From Thinopyrum elongatum (lineage: Eukaryota > Streptophyta > Magnoliopsida > Poales > Poaceae), in contig CM022302.1 in NCBI GenBank assembly GCA_011799875.1, positions 52,992,456-53,056,455 on the forward strand: a DNA stretch of 64,000 nt, read 5' to 3'. Within the stretch, counting starts at the first letter, position 1; the number at the start of each line of letters is the position of its first letter. Both the position numbers and the translations under genes were made by a program. The notes below the pieces were generated by a model. That model saw only the letters and a program-made list of their open reading frames with translations, did not search any database and had not been told where the DNA came from. This document shows positions 10,146 through 18,959 of the stretch, in pieces.

Positions 10146-10626
10146 TTTATGTCATTATCACTTTGTCATCAAAGAATGCTATATGAGATTTGATGATCTA
10201 ATTAAAATTTTACTCGGTGGAATATGCAGGCTTTGTAGAGTCGTGTCTCCTTGGAGTGATCGTCATCCGAGCTACCTCTACTTCCTCTACACCCAAGTCG
10301 GTGAGCTAAAAGTCCACCTCCTCCTTCTCCACTCCTCGGTGTTGAATAAAGTAGAACTAGGGTATTTAGTTATGCTTCTTAACCAAATGAAATGTTTAGA
10401 TTATAAGATATATTGAAATGCTTTTGTCAATATTGAACCATTGAAATGCAATGAGCACCAGTTTATGCTCATGTGCGAAGTGTTGATTCATTTCCAAGTG
10501 GCCTATGTTTTGCTGGAGTGTTGATTCATTTCTGTTACGGCAAATTTCAGGCGCTCGATATGTCCTATTTTAGCAAACGTCATGCTGGATTTTTTCGTGA
10601 ATTTAAGCATGACTTGTGCTAGAATA

Positions 10627-10950
10627 TGTGAGGGAGAGTCTCCACCATATATGAGAGAAGAAGAATGCCGACTGTTGTCGTGGGGGTCGCTTCTCCTTCT
10701 TCTCTTTGTGCTAGACCTTTGTTATGCACTAGGTGAAGAAGGAGTAGCGACCATCATCGAAGGTCGAAAAATCGGTGAGGGAGTGTCCACCATATATGAG
10801 AGAAGAAGAATGCCGACTGTTGTCGTGGGGGTCGCTTCTCCTTCTTTTCCTTGTGCTAGATATTTGTAATGCACTAGGGAAAGGGGTAGTAGCGACCATC
10901 ACCGACGGTCGCAATATCAGAGAGGGATTGCCCACCATATACGTGAGATG
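10627..10950 (+). repeat. ~147-bp tandem repeat, about 2.2 copies
   Basis: GAGGGAGAGTCTCCACCATA at 10630 recurs as GAGGGAGTGTCCACCATATA at 10777 and as GAGGGATTGCCCACCATATA at about 10923. The unit includes CGACTGTTGTCGTGGGGGTC and a purine-rich end. The same tandem unit is present in the sister CACTA at about 50550-50900 (minus strand), so it predates separation of the two elements. Confidence 0.8.
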
Positions 10951-11072
10951 AGAGTTTAGGAAGGAAGACTCGACAGACCTAAAGTCCACCCGTTGCATAT
11001 TGAGTAATAGTGATCTGTGTGTTGAGTTTCCTGGTAGTTGCCTTCGATCGATTTTCAATTAATGTTTCAACT

Positions 11073-12266
11073 ATGTGCGAATACTGCGAAGACGAGCGTG
11101 GCCTGTGTGACAGGCCTCACCTAGTTGGTGGTATGCGCTTCAGCATCATGCTGGATGAGAATTTTGAAGTGGATACAGTAAGTCACAACGACAAGTCTCT
11201 TTTTGTAATTAAGCATGACTTCTGCTTCTTTTGCTTCAACTTATAATTTTATTTTTTTACTATTCTACTAGCGTATCCCCTGCCATGCAAGAATGTATGT
11301 CTTTGATAAGATTGGTTTCAGTACTATGGAAAGTATGGAGGTAAAGAGAGTTCAGTTGAGGACCGAGCATGGTTATACTTTTGCCATAAAATTATACAAT
11401 GCAGACACCTACTCCTATGCAAAAATTAGAGAGCACTATGCAAGGCTTATGCATTTGAGCCTAATATGCTTATCACCTTCGATATTTGTCCGGAAGATGA
11501 ACTTGAAGGTAATATCGACATCTGGGTCGATGTGCAGACGCCTCAAGTTCTACCATTATGTGAGTTTCTCAACCATATTTATTAAGTAATTTATATTGTT
11601 TATTTAAAAATAGTTAACAGCTAATTTCTATTGACAGCTTATTTCCATTCAAGCAAACCTGTCCGGCGCTTGGTTGACAGCACCGACTACTGTCCCGGGG
11701 CTGAACTAAACTACGAGGAGATAGGTCATTATGTTTCGTGGCTTGAGGATCTTGATACTGTCAAGACAAGTTATTTTCCTGGACTTCGAGATATTAGTAC
11801 TCAAAACGTGCGACCACTAGTGTGCTTATTGAACTACGGTCACATCTATTTAGGAAAGATGGTAAGATTTTTACTATTTGTCCTCAGTGCATCTTTTGTA
11901 TACATTATTTTTTAAGCTAAACTTCATTGCTAAGTATGTTACTATGATGTTCTTCAACAGGGACTCCCGATGAGTGTTGTGCCTCGTTGGATCGAGCCTA
12001 AAGGTCGCATGACAATGGTTAGCTTACGGCCAAGATATCCTGCATTGCACATGAGTGCATTCATCATTTCTCAAAGTGAGCAAGTTTTAATAGTCAAAGA
12101 CTGGAGCAAAATTGTGAAGGATCGCAGCAGAGAAGTACTAGGGGGCAGCAATCAAAACCGCAGCCCACAATTAGAAGACAGGTTCATTTGCATGCTCCAA
12201 TATGATGAAGCAGGAGTGCTACACATGTTTTATGCTATTTTACCTGAGAGAGAGCAGCAGGAGTGA
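11073..12266 (+). pseudogene. Four-exon B3-like gene carried by the nested CACTA (frameshifted)
   Basis: Exons deduced from splice sites and reading frame: 11073-11204, 11272-11559, 11638-11861 and 11961-12266, with GT..AG introns (GTAATTAAG..CTAG, GTGAGTTTC..GACAG, GTAAGATTT..CAACAG). Exon 1 gives MCEYCEDERGLCDRPHL; exon 2 gives RIPCHARMYVFDKIGF and VQLRTEHGYTFAIKLYNA; exon 3 gives YFHSSKPVRRLVD; exon 4 gives GLPMSVVPRWIEPKGRM and ends LPEREQQE. The pattern of exon 2 (I-P-x-x-x-R-x-F, then x-L-R-T-x-x-G-x-x-F-x-V-K-L) resembles a plant B3 DNA-binding domain; this is inference. Near 11415-11429 exon 2 has lost about 4 bases and also reads N-stop-RALCKAY where the sister copy has NWRALCKAY (TGG to TAG). 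The rest of exon 2 is still open in the shifted frame. About 316 codons were expected. It is unrelated to transposase. Confidence 0.6.
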
Positions 12267-12531
12267 TTAGCTAGCTAGAATGAGTTTGAAGATGATGATG
12301 TGCTACACTATGACTATGATGATTAAATAGCTAGTGTTGGTGGTAATGACTATGATGATTATTATTAGCTAGTGTTGGTGGTGATTAGATAGCTACCGTA
12401 GCTAGTGTTGGTGGTGATTAGCTAGCTAGAATGAGTTTGAAAATGATGATGTGCTACACTATGACTATGATGATTAAATAGCTAGTGTTGGTGCTAATGA
12501 CTATGATGATGATTAAATAGCTTGTGTTGGC
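12265..12531. repeat. ~150-bp tandem duplication after the cargo gene
   Basis: GATTAGCTAGCTAGAATGAG followed by TTTGAAGATGATGATGTGCT at about 12264 recurs at about 12415, with GCTAGTGTTGGTGGT words repeated between. Low complexity; no coding sense. Confidence 0.75.
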
Positions 12532-12659
12532 GGATTAGATTCAAGTGAAGGCAATATGTGGTGCACATCGAAAATACTACTAATCCAAACTAGATCAAGT
12601 TTGGATTAGTAGTATACTTTCGACATGCACCACATGTTGCCTCCACTTGAACCTAATCC
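12532..12659 (+). repeat. Long hairpin: 60/62-nt arms, 6-nt loop
   Basis: The left arm 12532-12591 (GGATTAGATTCAAGTGAAGG ... TACTACTAATCCAAACT) is almost perfectly complementary to the right arm 12598-12659 (AGTTTGGATTAGTAGTATAC ... CACTTGAACCTAATCC), with loop AGATCA. I count five A/C-type mismatches, one potential G-U pair and a 2-nt bulge over about 60 pairs. It sits 265 bp downstream of the B3-like gene and inside the CACTA. A transcript through it could be a Dicer substrate (young miRNA or siRNA hairpin). It could equally be a small inverted-repeat insertion. Confidence 0.85.
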
Positions 12660-12784
12660 ACCTTCATTTCACACACTGTTGTATATAGTAACTAATCATG
12701 GTCATAAAATGATATGATGAAAGTACGTATATAAAACCTATACAATTACAGCGAAAATAAGCTGCAATTTCAAAAATACAGGAA

Positions 12785-12953
12785 AAATAAGCAGTAGCGC
12801 TTTTCAGAAGAAACGCTACTGCTACTTAGCACTATCAGCAGCGCTTTTCCAGCACGAGCGCTACAGCTAACTAGGTGTAGCAGTAGCGCGCTAGTACAAG
12901 CGCTACTAGTAGCTCTAAAACCAGCGCTACTACTAGGGTTTTCCCTAGTAGTG
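12785..12953. repeat. Right subterminal region of the nested CACTA
   Basis: AGCAGTAGCGCTTTTCAGAA, AACGCTACTGCTAC, CAGCAGCGCTTTTCCAGCAC and GTAGCAGTAGCGCGC modules lead into the terminal inverted repeat. Confidence 0.75.
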
Positions 12954-12956
12954 TTC

Positions 12957-13178
12957 TATTCTTCTGCCTCATCGCAAACAGTTCATTGAACTGAACCGTA
13001 TGCCCCTCATCGCACACGCAACTAAATTCTGAACCGTGTTTGATGCATCCGTCATCACAAACGTTTTGCATCTTTTTTGACTTTTTTTTACATCACCATT
13101 TGCGATTATTGCATCACACACAGTTTCGTCGAAGGGTCTCTGATCGTAGTGTCACGTTAGCAGCATCCTGCAGTAGTG
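12957..13178 (-). mobile_element. Right end of an outer CACTA element
   Basis: Read on the minus strand from 13178 the sequence starts CACTACTGCAGGATGCTGCT, a CACTA-type terminus. Palindromic subterminal modules (CAAACAGTTCATTGAACTG near 12975; ATCGCACACGCAACT) match those at 6730-9018. The junction at 13178/13179 cuts cleanly into a Copia integrase (RKHRHI, then the CACTA end). The matching left end was not found in this window, so the element must begin further left or have lost that end. Material from 4366, and possibly the satellite, may lie inside it. The expected target duplication is TAT. Confidence 0.6.
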
Positions 13179-15069
13179 TATATGCCTATGCTTGCGTTCG
13201 TCAGAACCGTTTTGTTGGTGAACAAGGGGGCACGACACATGGTGTGAGATGCCAAATGTTTGGAAGAAGGAATTTAATTTCTCGTATTCCTCTCCCCAAT
13301 CGGATTGGACAGCAATGATCTTGCTGTCAAACTTGCGTTCAACGAGTGCTTGGAAATTTTTGAAGACTTGGAAAACATCGGATCTTTTCTTAAGAAGATA
13401 GACCCAAGAAAATTTGCTATAGTCATCAATGAAGCTGACGTAGTATGTGTGTCTACCAACAGAACTAGGGGCAGGACCCCAGACATCAGAAAATATTAAT
13501 TGCAACAGTTGAGTAGAAACACTTGTAGAAATAGGATAAGGTAATTGATGACATTTTGCTCTTTGGCAAGAATCACAAATAGTTTCAATATTGCGCTCAC
13601 CAACAAACGGGAGCTTATTTTTCCTAAGCAAACGTTCAACAAGAGAAAAAGAAGCATGCCCTAAACGATCGTGCCAACGTGTTTAGGAAAGTTTGACAAC
13701 ACCATAGGCTTGTTTATTGAATCTCCTAAGCTCCGGAATCAACGGGTAAAGCCCTCGAGCGCATCTACCTCGATATAGTACCTTCTTCGTTGCCTGATCC
13801 TTTATCAAAAAGAAAAAAAGGATGGAACTCAATAAAAACATGATTGTCAATGGTAATGCGATGAACTGATAGGAGATTCTTGTTGGCACTAGGGACATGC
13901 AAAAAATTTCGAAGATGAATTTTACGAGAAGGGGTACGTATAACGGAATGACCAACGTGACGTATGCTCATACCTGCACCACTGGCGGTGTGAATCTGGT
14001 CCTTCCCATGATACTTCTCGCGGAGGGTCACCTTCTCTAGTTCCCCCGTGAGGTGATTGGTCGCGTCGCTGTCAAGATACCAGTTGGTATCGACGCCATA
14101 GGATCCATCAGCAGCAGGAGCGACCTTATCCTCATCTTCATAAGAGGCATCGTCTTCATCGAAACAATACCAGCAATCTTTGGCGGTGTGTCCAGGTTTC
14201 CCGTAGATCTGACAGCGAACGGCGTCAGGGCCTGATCGGCCCGAGCCGCCGCGGCAACCCCTGTTGTTGGCCGAGATGGGGTGGCCGCCGCAGGAACCGG
14301 AGTTGCTGGTGTTGCCGCCGCCGTGCTTGCCCTTGGCTCGAGGAGGACCATGATGACGGGGGGAGTACCCACCACGCCCGAGTGTCACTGCGTTCGCAGA
14401 GGACTTGAACCCGCCGCCATCACTGTGGTATTGGGCGACGCACTGATCGAAGTTGCTCAACATGGCGTAGAGCTCATCAAGGGACACTGGCGTGATGCGG
14501 GCATCAAGGGCAGAGACAAGGGGCTAGTAGTCCATGTCCAGCCCGTGCAGCAGATAGGAGATGAGTTCGTCGTCCTGGATGGGCTTGCCGGCGGCAGCGA
14601 GCTCATCAGCAAGACCATGCATGGAGGCGAAGTAGGCAGCCACTGGTTGATTTACCTTATGCGCATTGATCAAGGCAGTGCGGATGTTGATGATGCGGCT
14701 CAAAGACTGCGACGAGAACATACCTGCCAGTGCCGTCCAGAGGGCGTGCGCAGTGGTGACCGTGGTCCCCGCGACGAGCACCTCTTTTGTGAGGTTGTTG
14801 AGCAGGTAGCCAAGAACCTGCTGGTCCTCCCTGACCCAGATGGGATGGAGAGGGTTGGGCTCGGACGTCTCCTTCCCGTCCTTGTCCTTGGTGACGAGAA
14901 GGCGGGGTGGCTCCGGCATGGTGCCGTCGACGTAGCCAAAGAACCCGGCTCCCCTCAACTGCGGCGTGACTTGGGTGCGCCACAGGATGTAGTTCGTCCG
15001 GGAGAGCTTCTCCGTGACCTGACCACTTAGGTTTGATTGGATGGCACTGGAGGAAGACATGGCTAGCAC
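13179..15069 (-). pseudogene. Copia gag-protease-integrase, multiply broken, cut by CACTA
   Basis: Minus strand from ATG 15069. Gag (MLAMSSSSAIQSNLSGQVTE, UBN2-type, with LSRTNYILWRTQV) reads to a TAG at 14524-14526 and continues in the same frame (SLDELYAMLSNFDQ) through a zinc knuckle CQIYGKPGHTAKDC, where the second Cys is Tyr, and a protease motif WYLDSDATNHLTG, where DSG is DSD. A frameshift lies in an A-rich run near 13805-13820. The new frame reads KVLYRGRCARGLYPL, then a TAA at 13683-13685 (probably CAA), then WHDRLGHASFSL and the integrase core (FSDVWGPAP, QSDWGEEY, NGSDERKHRHI), where the sequence is cut by the CACTA end. RT, RNase H and the 3' LTR are absent here and predicted left of the CACTA. 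Nearly all of these differences from family consensus are G:C to A:T changes. Confidence 0.85.
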
Positions 15070-15104
15070 TAATGGAGATCGAAAGCTAGGGTTTGGAAGA
15101 GGAG

Positions 15105-15118
15105 GCTCTGATTAGCAT
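15105..15118 (-). other. Degenerate primer-binding site of the Copia element
   Basis: On the minus strand TGCTAATCAGAGCC lies directly after the LTR; it resembles the initiator-Met-tRNA primer site TGGTATCAGAGCC. Confidence 0.55.
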
Positions 15119-15393
15119 GTGCGATATGCGGAAACGTCTTACCTCGACCTGAGGCGACGTGCTTCGTGTTTATAGGCAGGGACGCACCTCCCTGGAAGCG
15201 CATACATTGTTGGAGATATTACAGGAGGTGTACAACTTGGAGAAAGAGATAGAAGTAGTTACAGAAGATAAGATTCCATCTGAACCGAACCAATCATCTA
15301 TCCTAGATCCTACGCCAAGTCTTGGACTCCTCCATACGTGACACAATGTACTTCATACGTGACACAATATGTATTGTGTTTAACAGACGCAAA
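15119..15393 (-). repeat. 5' LTR of the minus-strand Copia element
   Basis: On the minus strand the segment starts TGTTAAACACAATACATATT and ends CGCACA, directly before the primer site. A CTATAAACACG TATA-like motif lies near 15169. The left boundary rests on the primer site and the other on the TGTT start; the partner LTR is not in the window, so the length of about 275 bp is provisional. Confidence 0.55.
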
Positions 15394-16500
15394 GTCCTTA
15401 GCTGTGAGGAAGTCCACCGGAAGAACAAGATGGTAGGGATCCAATCATGTTTTCCATCTAGTTTGAAAAAAGTTGTATTTATTCATATATTGTATCACGT
15501 CCTCTCATAAGTCATACCATGCTCGTTGTAAATAAATAGATGGCCCCTCCAAGTAGCCCGATATTGCTACATGTAGTTCCACATTCCGCTTACCGCTAAC
15601 CAAGTGTGCGAGGACACCCCCCATTGGCCAGACCGAAGAGGACCACACCGAGAGGGGGTTCTCGGAGAGGGCTTGAAACTTCTCCAAGTGGGTTGTCAAG
15701 GAAGACACGATGCGTGAGGCTGAATAAGCCGTCGGGCTGCACCGCCTCCCGGCTGCCCACCACTACCTTGCCCACATACCGGATGTGTCCTATGCAGAAA
15801 TGGGCGTCGCGTTGATGCAACACTTCAAAGCCGCCACCAAGAGCCGCATCGATGACGCCCACAAGTTCATAGACCGCGTAACGACAAAAGTGGAAGCCGC
15901 CCAAACAGCCCACGCCTGTGAGGTCACTTCCAAAGGAGGAAGGGATCGAACTAGATGGGAATAAATTTATGTTTCCAATGCTTCAAATCATTTTATAAAT
16001 TAGTATTTATTATGTTGCTGAAATTGTATTAGAAATCGATCTTGGAATCAAGTTCGACGCTTCAATTGTTGTTGGATGAGATGGGCATGAAATAGATCTT
16101 GTTAAGCCAATGACAAAGGAACTTTTTGGAGGCTCTGTTAGGGCGATTCTCTGTTTACACGCCGCCTTTCCAGCCTTCAAAACATTATGGAGTCCTCCAG
16201 AGGCATTATAGAGGCCATAGATATGACTGCTCTGCTACAGTTACTCTAACAAGAGACAACACCACCTATTAGACTAGCCACAGTTTGCAGAAAGGAATTG
16301 TATTTATTCATATCTTTTATCATGTTAGCTCATAGGCTATACCATGCTCGTTGCCCATAAATAGATGGCTCCTCCAGGTAGCACGATAGTGATACAGGCA
16401 GCACCGAGATTCCGTCTACCTAAGAAGGGAACATAAAAGGAGGAGAGTATCAGAGTCCAGAGTCCACTACATCATAGTGATCACCAAGTGTGGAGGAAAG
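15394..16500 (+). mobile_element. Candidate small LTR-type element: ~130-bp direct repeats around 0.7 kb
   Basis: GTTGTATTTATTCATATATT at about 15472 and AATTGTATTTATTCATATCT at about 16287 begin similar ~125-bp segments. Both contain CATACCATGCTCGTTG / TATACCATGCTCGTTG, AAATAGATGGC and a TCCG(C/T)(T/C)TACC end. Between them is a GC-richer block (about 15600-15960) that reads in one plus frame as AEMGVALMQHFKAATKSRID and HACEVTSKGGRD. This geometry suits a TRIM/LARD-like non-autonomous retroelement or a duplicated fragment. Borders, primer site and TSD could not be fixed. Confidence 0.35.
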
Positions 16501-16559
16501 AACTCGATATATTCTGTGATTTCCATGGTATGAATGGGATGTATAGGGAAATGGGAACT

Positions 16560-17060
16560 TTAGTTGAAGACCGACAATTCTAGACTGCCTTCAGCGAGGT
16601 GTTGAGTCAGTAGTAATGTTTTGCCGGATGAATTCATCCAGCCTCTCCTCATATTTATATTCACCGTAAGGTACATGATAAGTACATAAGTTGTTAGGCT
16701 AGATATACAAGTGATACTAACCGATGCTAAGCATCCGCTATACGAGCTAACAACACAAGATCCTAACTTATACATCACGTTAGGATATGGCTAACTAGCA
16801 TTCCCCCACAATCTCATCCGGTGCAGAGGTTGAGATTGGAGTGTATCCGTTGTAGCATCTGCTTGGTGAGTGGTTTTGTGAAGGCGTCAGAAACTTGGTT
16901 TGCAGAAGATATAAAATGCACTTCCAGCTCGCCCATTGCAACCTTCTCTTGCACAAAGTGAAAATCGACCTCAATATGCTTTGCGCGAGCATGGAATACG
17001 TCAAGCTGAGCGAGCAAGAGCTTCGTGTGCTGACCTATGTGAGTGTCACAGTAGCAAATT
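16560..17060 (-). mobile_element. Copia 3' fragment: RNase H tail, polypurine tract and part LTR
   Basis: On the minus strand from about 17060 the sequence encodes the C-terminal end of a Copia polyprotein ([20 protein letters not shown], then [20 protein letters not shown] and NLNLCTG-stop, ending near 16814). GTGGGGGAA at about 16801-16809 looks like the polypurine tract. From 16800 leftward TGCTAGTTAGCCATATCC is the probable LTR start. The coding part is 5'-truncated near 17060. It is not clearly the missing half of the 13.2-15.4 kb Copia, since it lies on the wrong side of that element's 5' LTR. Confidence 0.75.
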
Positions 17061-18959
17061 CCAAGGGTTTAGCGTGAAATAAGAACTCCTAAGAGGCCCA
17101 AACAATCACCACCAGGCTGAAACCAAGGCCAAAATGTGCAAAGACTTCACAACCGTACATCAAATAACTCGTACCTTCTCTTGAAAAAAAAAACTCCAAC
17201 AACAACCCAACACGATATACGAACAAAAAACACCACCAATAAAAAATAAAAACACAAAGCCAACACAGATAAAATTAAAACAAAACAACTGATCACAATA
17301 ATCTATAGATATAAAAGGTTAATTTCACGAGTGAAGAATGACGCGGTGAAGCGCGCGTTAGCCTCTAGGTTTTTTGAAGACTAATTAGAGATGCCCTAAT
17401 ATGTGGCATCTAGCTCTTTGGTAGTTTTGTGGTCCAACCATACAAACATGTGAACCATGCCAATATGTGTATGTACATGAAGCTGTTTCAAGCACCATTG
17501 CACATGAGGTGTACGAAACAACTAGATTACAACTTTTAGCTGGTATAGAAAACAAAATCAACATGAAAAGAAGAGAACGTACACATACGATCACAATAGG
17601 CAGATAGAGATGCAATGGTTAATTAGATGATAGCAGAGGGCAAGACTACAGATAGTCACTTAGTTGGAATGTGAATTGACAGAAATATAACTACTTCCAC
17701 TCCAATGGAGTAGACATTTATTGGTCCTCCGCTTTTTTTCAGGTTGTGTTATTTGTGTTATAGGTTGTGTGCATCTTATTTACATTTGGCCAGGGGTTAG
17801 CTGTGCAGATCGGATATATAGCTGCGAGCACTAGCTTGGCAGCGCCCTGGCCTCCAAGTAACCCATGCCGCCGGTTGGGCTGCAAGTCATTCAGGTACTT
17901 GTGGTTGCACGGCATGAATAAGTACTACTCCCTGCTCTTGAGCATCACTCTCTCTACACGGTATTCATGTGGCAAGTCATCGAGGGAGGATACCATTTAC
18001 TTGACATGCCAGAGAGGCAAGCAGGGCTGCAGCACTGCATGTGCGCATCTTACATTGGAGTATTCATCACATTTTCTCATGAATATAATTTGGATTGTTG
18101 GTAACTATTATCACGCAGCACTTAGCAAAAGACTTTCGAGTAGAATATCATGTATGCATGTTTCCTGATAATAAAATGATTGTATTAATTAACGTTATTT
18201 TGCTATCCGAGATGCACAATGTGAGTAGTGTTTTCTCAGCAGTGAATGTGGTGATCCATAATCTCGTAGGACATGGTGGTGCATGTGCATTGAGAATAGC
18301 TAAGGCAGTTGAACGGTACATAAGGAGAATTTGATTGATGTTAAATGAGGTCATCAGAAGGGTGAAACTGACATGAATGAAGCCATCTTACGTGCCACAG
18401 GAATGTGGACATCCAAGGTGGGTTTTTGGCTCACCACAAGTAGGGGTTACCAATCTGTGACCTGTAAGCATGGCTGTGATGAACCCATCACAAGATAGCG
18501 AATTTTGTCCAGCCTTGAATAGGGACTTTTTAGTGGTGGTTCCTCACACATCACCGTGAAAGAAGTTACAAGTATCATCACAACAAGTACCTTGTGACAG
18601 CACATGCTCCAGTTGCATAACACATCCTATACTCCTTAATCAAGCTAGTATAAATCATAACGCGTCATGCTCTGCCACTCTCAAATTGTAGTATTTAGAA
18701 GGATAATCATCTCAAACGATGCTTTACGTGTGTTTCTAGAATAGACTATGGATTTAACAAACATGACCATTCTCCCATTCAACTAGAATGGAACGATCCT
18801 GCCTATTCAAGATTCTTGAAAAACAAACTAAATTGCCTGTATGAGGAATCTATTACATGGATACCAACTCTCCGGATTCATCAACACCAAACTTGTTGAA
18901 CTATTGTCAAAATGATGGAGCATCCCTAATCTAGCAATGCAGCAAGAGTAATGTAATCG
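17061..18959. other. Unassigned, no supported gene
   Basis: AT-rich DNA. One 133-codon ORF (17767-18168, plus) has no recognisable motif and ordinary background composition, so it is not called. No terminal repeats recognised. Confidence 0.4.

Larger units (their letters stand above)
9019..12953 (+). mobile_element. Complete nested CACTA (DTC) transposon, 3935 bp, TSD TTC
   Basis: The element begins CACTACTAGGGAAA at 9019 and ends TTTCCCTAGTAGTG at 12953, a 14-bp terminal inverted repeat with the CACTA signature. It is flanked by the 3-bp duplication TTC (9016-9018 and 12954-12956). Subterminal GCGCTACTGCTA/CAGTAGCGCT modules lie at 9055-9300, 9550-9665 and 12790-12940. No transposase is visible, so it is non-autonomous. 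Its cargo is a four-exon B3-like gene (11073-12266), two sets of internal tandem repeats and a long hairpin. It is inserted within the subterminal repeats of a larger CACTA. A truncated relative lies at 49.83-52.53 kb in reverse orientation. Confidence 0.93.

Noticed and set aside
16560..17060. Idea that this Copia tail is the missing half of the 13.2-15.4 kb Copia
   Set aside because: It lies beyond that element's 5' LTR rather than beyond its integrase, so simple insertion cannot join them.
17320..17375. Helitron-like 3' end (GCG-rich hairpin then CTCTAGG)
   Set aside because: CTAG is followed by G instead of the expected T, the hairpin is weak, and no TC start was found.
17767..18168. 133-codon ORF
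   Set aside because: No motif, background composition, isolated among noncoding DNA.
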